From the NCBI GenBank assembly GCA_040398525.1, contig JBBATY010000017.1, positions 1 to 64,000 on the forward strand: a stretch of DNA of 64,000 bases. Direction: 5' to 3'. Below are positions 6,623 to 14,597 of the stretch, in pieces. The translations under genes were made by a program, and so were the position numbers. The DNA comes from VFMC01 sp040398525. GTDB lineage: Bacteria > Actinomycetota > Acidimicrobiia > Acidimicrobiales > Ilumatobacteraceae. Within the stretch, counting starts at the first letter, position 1. Each line of letters starts with the position of its first letter. Below the pieces are notes generated by a model, which made no database searches, had not been told where the DNA came from, and saw nothing but the letters and a program-made list of their open reading frames with translations.

Positions 6623-7666
6623 TCAAGTGGTGAAGCTCTCGAGTTGCCGAAAGAGCTGGCGAGTGACGTAGCGCTTGAGACATCGTTTGATCTCGCGGTC
6701 GGTCTTTCCTTCGGCGCGGCGCCGCTCGACGTAGATCTTGGTTTCCGGGTCGACGCGCATCCGGGTGACCACCACAGTGTGGATGGCCTGGTTGAGGCGG
6801 CGATCGCCGGATCGGTTCAGCCGGTGGCGGACGGTCATCCCTGACGATGCAGGGATCGGGGCGGTGCCGGCAATCATCGCGAATGCAGCGTCGCTGCGAA
6901 CGCGCCCGGGATGCGACCAGGCGCAGAGCACCGTCGCTGCAACGATCGGGCCGACACCGCAGTTGGTCAAGATGTCCGGCCGCCACGAGCGGATGATCTC
7001 AACGATGGCCCTTTCGTGCTCACGCGCTTCAGTGGCGAGGTTCGCTGCCCGGCGGGCAAGGCAGCGCAATACCTGGGCGGTCTCGCGTGTGGTGATGTCC
7101 CAGCGAGGATCAACTCGCAGCCGGGCACAGATCTGGAGCATCTCCGACGTGGTCTTGTTCCGCAGCTTCTCGCGCAGACGTTCGGGCGCTGCGACGACAA
7201 GGCCGTGGATCTGGCGCTGCGCATCAGTGCCGGAATCGACAGCGAGGCGACGGGCGGCGAGCCGCACCGACAGTGCTGCTCGTTCGCCTTCAGCACGAGG
7301 CTCGCTGAGGTGCTCACGACTCAGCGCTTCGCGTGCGGCTCGGACAGCGTCGATCGGGTCGGACTTAGCCCCATGGCGACGCTTGGCGCGTTGTGGCCGG
7401 TCGAGTTCGATCACCAACTCGCCGCGCTCGACAAGGAAGCGGGTGAGGCCGGCGCCGTATCCGTTGGCGCCTTCGATCGCCCAGGCGCGGAGTCCACCGC
7501 TGCGTTCAGCCAGACTCAGCAGGTGCTGGTAGCCGTCGGGGTCAGTTCCGGCTGTGGTGGTCTCGATCACGGCCGCTGTCGCTGCTGAGACGATCGCTGC
7601 GGTGTTGGTGTGTTTGTGCGTGTCGACGCCGATGACGTGATCGACGAGTTCTGCCAGCATGGGCAC
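6623..7666 (-). CDS. IS110-family transposase (DEDD RuvC-like + Transposase_20)
   Basis: 347 residues. The RuvC-like N-terminal domain shows VIGVDTHKHTN (first Asp), WAIEGANGYG (Glu) and KSDPIDAVRAA (final acidic pair), the DEDD tetrad of DEDD_Tnp_IS110. The C-terminal Transposase_20 domain has TNCGVGPIVAATVLCAW and FAMIAGTAPIPASSG with its conserved Ser, then RHRLNRSGDRRLNQAIH. Length and motifs look complete, so this copy could still be active. Such recombinases are guided by a bridge RNA encoded in the non-coding end (established for IS621/IS110). Confidence 0.92.
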   Translation of the reverse strand: MPMLAELVDHVIGVDTHKHTNTAAIVSAATAAVIETTTAGTDPDGYQHLLSLAERSGGLRAWAIEGANGYGAGLTRFLVERGELVIELDRPQRAKRRHGAKSDPIDAVRAAREALSREHLSEPRAEGERAALSVRLAARRLAVDSGTDAQRQIHGLVVAAPERLREKLRNKTTSEMLQICARLRVDPRWDITTRETAQVLRCLARRAANLATEAREHERAIVEIIRSWRPDILTNCGVGPIVAATVLCAWSHPGRVRSDAAFAMIAGTAPIPASSGMTVRHRLNRSGDRRLNQAIHTVVVTRMRVDPETKIYVERRRAEGKTDREIKRCLKRYVTRQLFRQLESFTT

Positions 7667-7922
7667 TGCGTTTCTCCTTTGAACGTGGAACGTGAGGTTC
7701 CGGTCCGGGACGGAGATCGGCAGGACTGTGATGGGACACGCCAGGGTTCAGCTGGCGGTCAAGCTCCTGATCAGGCCAGTCACTCCGACCAGGGCCGGGG
7801 CCGACAACCCGATGCGGACAAGTCCCCAACAAGACACGACGGTCAGTCAGAATTTGGGTCACGCACCGAGTCATCGACCACAGCACACCACGCACGCGAT
7901 GGCTGCACCTACAGACTCACAG
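7667..7922 (-). ncRNA. Candidate IS110 bridge-RNA region (non-coding left end)
   Basis: These 256 bases upstream of the transposase contain no convincing gene. Their position and length match the left end of IS110-group elements, where the bridge RNA with its target- and donor-binding loops is encoded. Possible helices are visible (for example CTGATCAGG and GTGACTGG/CCAGTCAC-like segments near 7765-7785), but I have not folded the region and cannot assign the loops. Confidence 0.45.
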
Positions 7923-8054
7923 TCAGAAGTTTCCCTTCGCCAACTCCTTGAGCATCGACTTGTCGAGCTCGGCCTCAGCGAGGAGCTTCTTCAACCGGGC
8001 GTTCTCCGCCTCGAGTTCCTTCAGCCGTTTCGCGTCGTTGGCCTTCATCCCGCC
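7923..8054 (-). pseudogene. IS3 OrfA, C-terminal fragment
   Basis: The remaining residues read GGMKANDAKRLKELEAEN then ARLKKLLAEAELDKSML and KELAKGNF, the leucine-zipper end of IS3 OrfA. The helix-turn-helix half is missing; the frame instead continues into the end of IS21. It therefore cannot support transposition. Confidence 0.8.
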
Positions 8055-8081
8055 TGTCGCCCGCCAGTGGCATGGGACCAC
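8055..8081 (+). repeat. IS21 left terminal inverted repeat
   Basis: 27 bp starting TGTCGCCCGCCAGTGG and ending GGGACCAC. It pairs with 10608-10634 apart from two or three central differences (GTGGC versus GCGTG). Confidence 0.85.
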
Positions 8082-8209
8082 TTTGAGGTGTGTTCCGCCA
8101 GTGTGATGGGACCACCTGTCCGCCAGTGATGGGACCACCCCGGGGTCCGTCAGTTCGGTGCTGTCGCGGGTGAGCATCGCCGTTCCTGCTGACAGCTCGA
8201 GAGGCGGCG

Positions 8210-9781
8210 ATGGCATTCCGGGAGGTTCCGATGTTCGAGGTTCGAGAAGTGCTGCGTCTGTGGCTGGGAGGTGAGGGGCTGAGGGCGGTCACCCGATTGT
8301 CCCGGGTGGATCGCAAGACGGTGCGCCGCTATGTCGAGGCGGCGATCGAGGTCGGCATCACCGCCGATGGCGGCGTGGAACAGCTCACCGACGAAGTGTT
8401 GGGCAGGGTGGTGGAGATCGTCCGGCCGCACCGCACGAACGGTCACGGCCACGCCTGGGCGTCGCTCGCCGAGCGTCGTGACACCGTGGAGGGTTGGGTG
8501 ACCGCCGGGGTTGCCGGCGTGAAGATCTGCGAGCTGTTGGCCCGGGACGGGATCGTGGTGCCGGAGCGGACGGTTCAGCGGTTCGTCGCCGCCGAGTTCG
8601 GTCCCCGGCGGGGGCAAGGCTCGACGGTGCGGATCGCGGACGGCGAACCGGGTCACGAGTTGCAGATCGACTTCGCCCGTCTCGGTCTGCTCGACGACCC
8701 CGACACGGGTCGGCGGCGGGTGTGTCACGCGTTGATCTTCACCGCGGTGTTCTCCCGGCACATGTTCGTGTGGTTGTCGTTCACGCAGACGACCGACACG
8801 GTGATCGCCGGATGTGAGGCGGCGTGGCGGTTCTTCGGCGGCGTGTTCAAGGTGTTGATCCCCGACAACCTCACCCCGGTGGTGACGAAGGCCGACGGGA
8901 TCGAGCCGCGGTTGAACGAGGCGTTCGTCGAGTACGCGCAGACACGCGGGTTCGTGATCGACCCGGCACGTGTTCGCACCCCGACGGACAAGCCACGCGT
9001 GGAACGGATGGTGCAGTTCGTGCGGTCGTCGTTCTGGGCCGGTGAGACGTTCCGCGATCTGAACGACGCCCAGACCAAGGTGGAGGCGTGGTGCGCCGGT
9101 CGCGCAGGGATGCGAGTCCATGGCACGACCCAGTGCCGGCCGCTCGAGCACTTCCGCCTCGAAGAACAGGCGCTGCTGTTGCCGGCACCTGGCGAGCACT
9201 ACGACGTGCCGATCTACGCGACGTGCCGGGTGCACCGCGATCATCACGTCGAGATCGCCAAAGCCCTGTATTCGATCCCGGGGAACCTGCTCGGCAAGAA
9301 CGTGCAGGTCCGCGCCGACCGCAACCTCGTGCGGGTGTTCCACCGGGGTCAGCTGATCAAGGTCCACCCCCGCCAGCGGCCTGGGCATCGCTCGACCGAT
9401 CCGGCCGATCTGCCCTCGGAGCAAACCACCTACGCGTTGCGTGACATCGCCCACCTCCAGCGCCTCGCCGCCGGTCACGGTGAAGCGATCGGCGCCTACG
9501 CGGCGGCGGTGCTCGACACCCCGTTGCCGTGGACCAAGATGCGCCAGGTCTACGCGCTGCTGGGGCTCGTCAAGAAGTGGGGGCCGGACAAGGTCGACGC
9601 CGCCTGCAAACGAGCGCTCGACGCCGAAGCGATCAACGTGGCGTTGATCGGCCGGATGCTCGAACGAGCCACCGAGACCACCGAACCCGAAGCGCCGCCG
9701 GCTCCGCCGGCGACGACACGGTTCGCTCGTGACCCGGGCGAGTTCACCACCGAGACGGCGAAGGCTCGGAGAACAGCATGA
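8210..9781 (+). CDS. istA: IS21-family transposase IstA
   Basis: 523 residues. An N-terminal helix-turn-helix (VREVLRLWLGGEGLRAVTRL...DRKTVRRYVEAA) is followed by an rve integrase core: first Asp in LQIDFARLGLLDD, second in LIPDNLTPVV and Glu in KPRVERMVQFVR. It ends with the Mu-like C-terminal region (YSIPGNLLGKNVQVRAD). The stop overlaps the istB start (ATGA). Length is normal and catalytic residues are present, so this copy looks functional. IstA carries out strand cleavage and joining and needs IstB for efficient target capture. Confidence 0.93.
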   Translation: MAFREVPMFEVREVLRLWLGGEGLRAVTRLSRVDRKTVRRYVEAAIEVGITADGGVEQLTDEVLGRVVEIVRPHRTNGHGHAWASLAERRDTVEGWVTAGVAGVKICELLARDGIVVPERTVQRFVAAEFGPRRGQGSTVRIADGEPGHELQIDFARLGLLDDPDTGRRRVCHALIFTAVFSRHMFVWLSFTQTTDTVIAGCEAAWRFFGGVFKVLIPDNLTPVVTKADGIEPRLNEAFVEYAQTRGFVIDPARVRTPTDKPRVERMVQFVRSSFWAGETFRDLNDAQTKVEAWCAGRAGMRVHGTTQCRPLEHFRLEEQALLLPAPGEHYDVPIYATCRVHRDHHVEIAKALYSIPGNLLGKNVQVRADRNLVRVFHRGQLIKVHPRQRPGHRSTDPADLPSEQTTYALRDIAHLQRLAAGHGEAIGAYAAAVLDTPLPWTKMRQVYALLGLVKKWGPDKVDAACKRALDAEAINVALIGRMLERATETTEPEAPPAPPATTRFARDPGEFTTETAKARRTA

Positions 9782-10572
9782 GCCCGCAGCTGATCGTCAC
9801 CGCCGAGCTGAAGGCGTTGTTGCGCCGGGTGAAGCTCGGTCGTTGCCTCGACACGCTCCCCGAGCGGTTGACGCTCGCGCACCAGCAGAAGCTCACCCAT
9901 CACGAGTTCCTCGAGCTGCTCCTCGCTGACGAGGTCACCCGCCGCGACACCCAATCCGCCATCCTGCGCGCCCGCACCGCCGGGCTCGACTCGGACATGC
10001 TGCTCGAGCGTTGGGATGACACCGCGAAGATCACCTACGACCGCACGATCTGGAACGAGCTCTGCTCACTGCGCTTCGTCGACGCGCCCAACGACGTCGT
10101 CATCCTCGGCCCTGTCGGTGTCGGCAAGACGTTCCTCGCGACCGCTCTCGGACACATCGCCGTCAGACGCGGACGCAGTGTCCACTTCGAACGCGCCGAC
10201 ACCCTCCTCAAGCGGCTGAAGGCCACCCGGTTGGACAACAGCCACGACGCCGAGGTCCGCAAGCTGCTGCGCGTCGACGTGCTCATCATCGATGACTTCG
10301 CCCTCCGAGCGATGGATCAGATCGACACCGCCGAGGTCTACGAGATCATCGTCGAACGCCACCGCCGCGCATCGACGATCCTCACCTCCAACCGTGACTC
10401 CGGTGAGATGCTCGCCCAGATGGCCGACCCGCTCCTCGCCCAATCAGCCATCGACCGACTCCACTCCAACGCCCACGAACTCGTCATCGACGGCGAGTCC
10501 TACCGCCGCCGCCAACGACCCGGCATTGACACCACCGACCACCCCGCACCATCATCCCCAAGCCGACGCTGA
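9778..10572 (+). CDS. istB: IS21 helper ATPase IstB
   Basis: 264 residues of AAA+ DnaC-like ATPase. The Walker A is GPVGVGKTFLATALG (about residues 110-124), Walker B LIIDDFALRAM and sensor ILTSNRDSGEM. The N-terminal helices (LKALLRRVKLGRCLDTLPERL) form the IstB_IS21 N-terminal domain. It is translationally coupled to istA. IstB oligomers clamp and bend target DNA and stimulate the transposase. The C-terminus is proline-rich and overlaps no further gene. Confidence 0.93.
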   Translation: MSPQLIVTAELKALLRRVKLGRCLDTLPERLTLAHQQKLTHHEFLELLLADEVTRRDTQSAILRARTAGLDSDMLLERWDDTAKITYDRTIWNELCSLRFVDAPNDVVILGPVGVGKTFLATALGHIAVRRGRSVHFERADTLLKRLKATRLDNSHDAEVRKLLRVDVLIIDDFALRAMDQIDTAEVYEIIVERHRRASTILTSNRDSGEMLAQMADPLLAQSAIDRLHSNAHELVIDGESYRRRQRPGIDTTDHPAPSSPSRR

Positions 10573-10607
10573 CAACCCGGACCCGGTCCCATCACACTGG
10601 CGCACCC

Positions 10608-10634
10608 GTGGTCCCATCACGCTGGCGGGCGACA
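10608..10634 (-). repeat. IS21 right terminal inverted repeat
   Basis: 27 bp, GTGGTCCCATCACGCTGGCG followed by GGCGACA; reverse complement of the left end with few mismatches. Confidence 0.85.
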
Positions 10635-10680
10635 AGCCACGTGGGGGGTCGAGCGCGGTTGACGGTTGAAGTGCTCGACT

Positions 10681-11166
10681 TCAGCAGTTAAACCCCTCCA
10701 CGTAGACGCTGTGGGATTCGTCGTAGACAAAGGCCCTGGTTGCCCAGTACGTCCCAGCGAAGAGACCAGATCCAGAGGGACCCGTACTCGAAGACCATTC
10801 TCCAACAACCGTCTCGAACGATCGGACGGCATTACAGAGCGGGCCAGGTGCGCACCCGTAAGTCGCTCGCGATGACACGGAGTTGCAAGGAATGGACGAA
10901 TTCAACCCTGCCGACTCGAACAGGGCGTTCGAGTACGCGCCGCCGAAGTTTCCTTGTTGACCACCCACGGAGCAGTCGTAGCTGATCTGCGGGAGATAGA
11001 CGAGGTTTCGGTACATGAAGCCCCATTCCTGGTTCAGAGGCATGCAACTCGGCCCCGACAATGCCGCACTCGCCGGGAGCGCGGACGCGAGCATCACGGC
11101 ACCGACGAGGGATGCTGTGCGAGCACCGCGCGTGCACCATCGGTTGCGCAGCCGGCCAGTCGTCAC
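10681..11166 (-). CDS. Secreted Cys-containing protein of unknown function
   Basis: 161 residues. The GTG at 11166 overlaps the stop of the preceding gene (GTGA) and gives a normal signal sequence: RLRNRWCTRGAR, a hydrophobic stretch, and ASALPASA before the cleavage site. The mature part is small, rich in Ser, Gly and aromatic residues, and has about six Cys (PSCMPLN, YDCSVGG, IPCNSVS, YGCAPGPLCNAV, GFNC), suggesting disulfides. I recognise no domain. It probably works with the lipoprotein encoded just upstream. It lies 46 bp from the IS21 end, but no truncation is evident at its C-terminus. Confidence 0.6.
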   Translation of the reverse strand: MTTGRLRNRWCTRGARTASLVGAVMLASALPASAALSGPSCMPLNQEWGFMYRNLVYLPQISYDCSVGGQQGNFGGAYSNALFESAGLNSSIPCNSVSSRATYGCAPGPLCNAVRSFETVVGEWSSSTGPSGSGLFAGTYWATRAFVYDESHSVYVEGFNC

Positions 11167-11939
11167 GAACGTACCTTCGGCATGTTCTCGATGAACGCAA
11201 GGAGCTCGGCTGCGTAGTCGGTGACGAACTTTCGCTGGACCTCTTCCGTGACCTCGATGGCCACCATCGCCCAGCCCGTGTCGTGCTGGCATGAGATGAT
11301 CTCGTTGCGTTCGAAGGGCTCCCCAGTAGCGGAGCGCCTCGTCACACACTCCGTCACACGCCGACGAGCCTCGACCACCCTCGGATCGCTGGCGAACCGC
11401 GCCTCGTACGGCGCGTAGGCAGCCGCCATCGTGTTCAACACATAGACACGGCGCGTCCCCTCGGTCTCGCAGCTTGCGTCGGAACCGTCACTCTCGAGCT
11501 CCGTCCAACGCGTCGACGCATACCGAGCGAATGCCGCTGCAGTCAGCCCCCTCCAGAACGTCTCATTCGGATCACGTTCAGCGCCAAAGGGAACCGGAAC
11601 GTGGGAATACCCATGCCGCGCCATGCACTCGGCGATCGCCACCTCTGTCATCTCGTGCGCGAGACGCACGGCATCGCCAACGTCGTGCGGAACGCCCAGG
11701 AAGCGCTCCAGCGGTCCTCTCCAGTCGTCGGATGATGCACGGCTCGGGATGTCGACGGTCACAGCACTTGGGGACCCTGTTGCTCGACCCCCTGCGGTAC
11801 CCGTCGGCCCCATCTCAATCGCCGTCGTCCGACGGGTGGGCCCCGAGCTGCCCTCCTCCACGGTGGGCACCCCACAACCAGCGAGGGTTGAGAAGCTGAT
11901 GACGAGAGGAGTGATGAGGCACAGCTTTCTTGCTTGCAT
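11163..11939 (-). CDS. Lipoprotein of unknown function
   Basis: 258 residues. The start at 11939 is chosen because MQARKLCLITPLVISFSTLAGC is a perfect lipoprotein signal (lipobox LAGC). A Thr/Gly/Ser-rich linker leads to a helical domain (about residues 75-258) with HEMTEVAIAECMARHGYSHV near residue 110. The IxxCMxxxGY pattern recalls exported actinobacterial proteins of unknown function. Three further Cys (ASCETEG, VTECVTRR, IISCQHD) may pair. The gene overlaps the next by 4 bp, so the two form an operon. No function can be given. Confidence 0.65.
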   Translation of the reverse strand: MQARKLCLITPLVISFSTLAGCGVPTVEEGSSGPTRRTTAIEMGPTGTAGGRATGSPSAVTVDIPSRASSDDWRGPLERFLGVPHDVGDAVRLAHEMTEVAIAECMARHGYSHVPVPFGAERDPNETFWRGLTAAAFARYASTRWTELESDGSDASCETEGTRRVYVLNTMAAAYAPYEARFASDPRVVEARRRVTECVTRRSATGEPFERNEIISCQHDTGWAMVAIEVTEEVQRKFVTDYAAELLAFIENMPKVRS

Positions 11940-12161
11940 GTTCACTTCCGCGCCTCTATTTCTATCGGACAAGGACAACACCCACTGCCAACAAGTAGAT
12001 CCGTCAGTCACGATCACGGCGGCTATCGCAGAGTAGGCGGACGGCGTCGACTCCCACAGACCGCACACGACATGTCGACACCCGGTGCCGAGATGGAGTT
12101 GACCCCGGGTGACGGACACCGATTTCGAGGCGGGCTGGTGCTCGTCTCGGAAGGAGTCCCG

Positions 12162-12392
12162 ATGCCTGAGGCGGCAGCGCCCCGCGGAGTGGACGCTCCT
12201 CCTGAGGCGCATCTGCCAGAGTTCCGTCAACGTGCTGTCGATCTCGCTCGAGCGAGGGCGAAGCCGATCGCTGAGATCGCGAGGGATCTCGGGATCTCGG
12301 AGTCCTGTCTGCGTCGCTGGATGGACCTGGCCGACGTGGAAGACGGTCACAGGCCAGGTCTGACATCTGATGAGCGTGCCGAGCTGGTGCGG
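12162..12392 (+). pseudogene. Transposase OrfA remnant (HTH_Tnp_1 type)
   Basis: Translation from the ATG at 12162 gives a helix-turn-helix OrfA start: LPEFRQRAVDLARARAKPI, AEIARDLGISESCLRRWMDL, DGHRPGLTSDERAELVR. After this the usual leucine-zipper region is replaced by unrelated sequence (CCCGASP). The fragment is opposite in orientation to, and different in family branch from, the IS3 copy at 5740-8054, so it records another insertion. The surrounding 11940-12473 holds no other gene that I can support. Confidence 0.7.
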
Positions 12393-12473
12393 TGTTGTTG
12401 CGGGGCGAGTCCCATCACGTGGTGGAGGAGGCAGCGGCCCATCGCCGGGGTGTCACCGCACTCGTTCGAGGGG

Positions 12474-13724
12474 TCAGAGGGAGCCGCTGGCGATCAGTGT
12501 GATCGCCTGGCGGCAGGTGCGGTCGAAGGCGTCTGCGGCCATGTGCAGGTGCTCGACCGGGGTGTCCTCTTCCTTGGTGTGGCTGAGGCCGTTGGTCGAG
12601 CTCGAGAAGATCATCACCGTGGGCACCTCGCGGGCCATTTCGCTCGCGTCGTGCAGCGCACCGCTCGGCAGTTCGACGTCGTGACCCTCCACCTCGCGCA
12701 CCGCGGCGCGGGCAGCGTCGAGCAGCAGCGGATGGAACGGCATCGGTGGGATGCGGAAGATGTGCTCCCACTCGATCGTGCAGCCCTCGGCCTCGGCTGC
12801 CGCGGCAGCGGCTTCGTGGGCCTCGCGGAACATCGCCGCGAGCGCGTCGGCGTCGATGTGGCGCATGTCCATCGTGATGCGGGTCTCGCCGGCCACCGCC
12901 GTCACCACCCCCGGCCAGCACTGGGCGTGGCCCACCGTGGTCACGCCGCCGTGGCGCTCACCGATCTCGGCGATCGCCAGCGCGAACCGTGACGCGGCAC
13001 GGAAGCTGTCGCGGCGCATCTCCATCGGCATCGTGCCGGCATGCGCGGCCTGGCCGCGGAACACCAGCCGTTCACGTTCGATGCCCTTGGTGCCGGTGAC
13101 CGTGCAGATGCCCAGCCCCATCGACTCGAGCACCGGGCCCTGCTCGATGTGCACCTCGACGTAGGCCTTCACGTCGGCCATGCGGGTGCGGGCACCGTCG
13201 AGGCGATCGATGTCGACGCCGTGCGCAGCGAGCACCTCCGGCAGCCGGTTGCCCTCCTTGTCGGCAAGACCGCGGAGCACCTCGATGTCGAGCGTGCCGA
13301 CACTGGCGGCCGAACCGAACAGGCTGCGGCTGAACCGGGCACCCTCCTCGTCGGCCCAGTCGACCAGGGCCACACTCACCGGCGGGGTGCCCTCGGCGGC
13401 GAGCGCCCGCAACAGTTCGAGGCCGGCCATCACGCCGAGCGCACCATCGAGCCACCCGCCCTTGGGCACGCTGTCCAGGTGCGACCCGACCACCAGCATG
13501 TCGGGCCGCTCGCCCCGCAGCACTGCCCACAGGTTGCCCGCCTCGTCGGTGTCGACCTCGACCGGCAGCGTGGCGAGGTGCTCGCGCAGCAGCGCCCGGG
13601 CCTCGAGCCACTCGGGGGTCCAGGCCAGGCGTCGGCTGCCCTCCGGGCCACCGGTGCGGTCGGCCAGTTCGCGCAGGTCGGCCACGACCCGCTCGGGATG
13701 GAAGGTGCTCGTCGAGACGCTCAT
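12474..13724 (-). CDS. M20-family Zn-dependent amidohydrolase (N-carbamoyl-amino-acid hydrolase / allantoate amidohydrolase type)
   Basis: 416 residues, the usual length, from the ATG at 13724. Metal-binding and catalytic motifs are present: GSHLDSVPKGGWLDGALGV (His and Asp ligands), DWADEEGARF (catalytic Glu-Glu), EVHIEQGPVLE (His ligand), QAAHAGTMPM (dimer-domain His/Gly) and GALHDASEMA near the C-terminus. The family hydrolyses N-carbamoyl-L- or beta-amino acids or allantoate, releasing ammonia and CO2. The window also carries a pyrimidine-catabolism operon at 60437-64000, 47 kb away, but this gene stands alone, so its substrate cannot be decided. Convergent with nothing; a small divergent module begins at 13881. 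Confidence 0.9.
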   Translation of the reverse strand: MSVSTSTFHPERVVADLRELADRTGGPEGSRRLAWTPEWLEARALLREHLATLPVEVDTDEAGNLWAVLRGERPDMLVVGSHLDSVPKGGWLDGALGVMAGLELLRALAAEGTPPVSVALVDWADEEGARFSRSLFGSAASVGTLDIEVLRGLADKEGNRLPEVLAAHGVDIDRLDGARTRMADVKAYVEVHIEQGPVLESMGLGICTVTGTKGIERERLVFRGQAAHAGTMPMEMRRDSFRAASRFALAIAEIGERHGGVTTVGHAQCWPGVVTAVAGETRITMDMRHIDADALAAMFREAHEAAAAAAEAEGCTIEWEHIFRIPPMPFHPLLLDAARAAVREVEGHDVELPSGALHDASEMAREVPTVMIFSSSTNGLSHTKEEDTPVEHLHMAADAFDRTCRQAITLIASGSL

Positions 13725-13880
13725 GGTCGCGACGCTACCGCGGGCGCTGTGACCGGTGGGAGTGGCGGTCGGCCCTGCGGCGTACACGCGGCCGTACGCG
13801 CCAGATGCCTCGGCGCCGAAGGGCAATAGGTCTCGGAGGCGTACGGGGCTCGCGATGTGCATCGTCGGTAGCATTGAGCC

Positions 13881-14072
13881 ATGACGTCGATCGAGCGGGT
13901 CGTCACGAAGCGGCGACTCGATGACCCCGACGAACCGTGGCGGTACTGGGTGACGCGGCCGGCCGCTGAGCGCATCGACGCGGTCGAGCAACTCCGACGC
14001 GAACATCACGGGTGGTCCGATGGAACTGAACCCCGACTTCCAAGAGTTCTTGCGATCGTTCGTCGGTCATGA
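13881..14072 (+). CDS. Small partner protein of a nucleotidyltransferase module (possible antitoxin)
   Basis: 63 residues: SIERVVTKRRLDDPDEPWRYW, VTRPAAERIDAVEQLRREHHGW, then RLPRVLAIVRRS. Short proteins with a DxxxYWxxxxPxERxxAxExLR core and an RLxRVLxIVxR end are regularly encoded just before stand-alone nucleotidyltransferases like the one downstream. The 53-bp overlap with that gene supports co-translation. Role as antitoxin or assembly partner is inferred from this arrangement. Confidence 0.6.
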   Translation: MTSIERVVTKRRLDDPDEPWRYWVTRPAAERIDAVEQLRREHHGWSDGTEPRLPRVLAIVRRS

Positions 14073-14481
14073 TGTCCGCTTCCTGATCGTCGGCGGGTAC
14101 GCCCTCGCAGCTCACGGGCATCCTCGCTACACGAAGGACCTGGACGTCTGGGTGTGGACCGATCCGTCGAACACGGGGCGCATCGTGACAGCACTGGCGG
14201 AGTTCGGCTTCGGGGGCCTGGGGCTCAGCGCTGCCGACTTCGAGGAATCTGACGTGGTGGTGCAACTCGGCCGCGAGCCACAGCGGATCGACATCCTGAC
14301 CTTCGCCACGGGCCTGCGTTTCGACGAGGCGTACGAGCATCGAGTCATGATCGACGTGGGAGGGTTGTCGGTTCCGTTCATCTCGGTGGACGATCTGCGC
14401 ACGAACAAGCTGGCCACTGGTCGGCTCCGGGACCGGGCCGACGCCGGAGATCTCCCGCCCAGCAGTGACAGCGGATCCTGA
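14020..14481 (+). CDS. AbiEii/MNT-like nucleotidyltransferase (possible toxin)
   Basis: 153 residues. NPDFQEFLRSFVGHDVRFLIVGGYALAAHG then YTKDLDVWVWTDP shows the GG(x)A...DxD nucleotidyltransferase signature (DLDVWV), followed by AEFGFGGLGL and RIDILTFATGL with the third acidic position. Typical relatives end with a K(R)AxGRxxDxADVE motif; here it is NKLATGRLRDRADAG followed by LPPSSDSGS, so the end may be altered by a small frameshift. Such enzymes act as toxins that modify RNA or proteins, or as resistance-type transferases. Confidence 0.7.
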   Translation: MELNPDFQEFLRSFVGHDVRFLIVGGYALAAHGHPRYTKDLDVWVWTDPSNTGRIVTALAEFGFGGLGLSAADFEESDVVVQLGREPQRIDILTFATGLRFDEAYEHRVMIDVGGLSVPFISVDDLRTNKLATGRLRDRADAGDLPPSSDSGS

Positions 14482-14572
14482 GCAGCACATTCATCTGAAT
14501 GTCAACAGGTTCGATCGGGTCGACTGGGCGGCTGCAGCTCGGGCTGGACCACTCAGAGCGGCAGCTCTGGGC

Positions 14573-14589
14573 GGTATCGAATTGATACC
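14573..14589. promoter_or_regulatory. Inverted repeat upstream of the CopG/Doc module, probable autoregulatory operator
   Basis: GGTATCGAATTGATACC has perfect 6-bp arms (GGTATC/GATACC) and an AT-rich centre, 8 bp before the ATG of the antitoxin gene. Ribbon-helix-helix antitoxins usually bind such short palindromes over their own promoter. It is the most AT-rich patch nearby. Confidence 0.55.
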
Positions 14590-14597
14590 ATACGCCA

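Larger units (their letters stand above)
6607..7922 (-). mobile_element. IS110-family element inserted at the orfA/orfB junction of IS3
   Basis: It carries one transposase (6623-7666, minus strand) with a very short 3' flank (about 15 bp) and a long non-coding 5' flank (about 255 bp). That asymmetry is typical of the IS110 group proper. The flanks are the end of IS3 orfA (stop at 7923-7925) on one side and the start of IS3 orfB on the other, which fixes the boundaries to within about 15 bp. IS110 elements have no clear terminal inverted repeats, and none are seen. Confidence 0.75.
5740..8054 (-). mobile_element. IS3-family element, interrupted by IS110 and truncated by IS21
   Basis: The orfB transposase lies at the left, about 16 bp from the apparent end (TGGTCCAGGGG near 5740). 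The 3' end of orfA lies at 7923-8054. Between them sits an IS110 element. The N-terminal half of orfA and the other IS3 terminus are missing: IS21 begins exactly where the orfA fragment stops, and the sequence beyond the far end of IS21 does not continue orfA. The element is therefore dead. The exact left end is uncertain by a few bases. Confidence 0.75.
8055..10634 (+). mobile_element. Complete IS21-family element, 2,580 bp
   Basis: 27-bp terminal inverted repeats at 8055-8081 and 10608-10634 (TGTCGCCCGCCAG..., ending ATGGGACCAC) enclose istA and istB. Further internal copies of the CGCCAGTG(TG)ATGGGACCAC motif lie at 8096-8115 and 8121-8138 on the left and 10585-10602 on the right; multiple terminal repeats are characteristic of IS21. 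Flanks (CCCGCC on the left, AGCCAC on the right) show no target duplication. With the loss of the rest of IS3, this suggests a deletion or recombination after insertion. Confidence 0.88.

Noticed and set aside
7689..7895. Small open frames in the IS110 non-coding end
   Set aside because: They lack ribosome sites and family resemblance; position fits the bridge-RNA segment better.
12393..12473. Continuation of the transposase OrfA remnant
   Set aside because: The usual leucine-zipper sequence is absent and the frame turns into the antisense of the M20 hydrolase.
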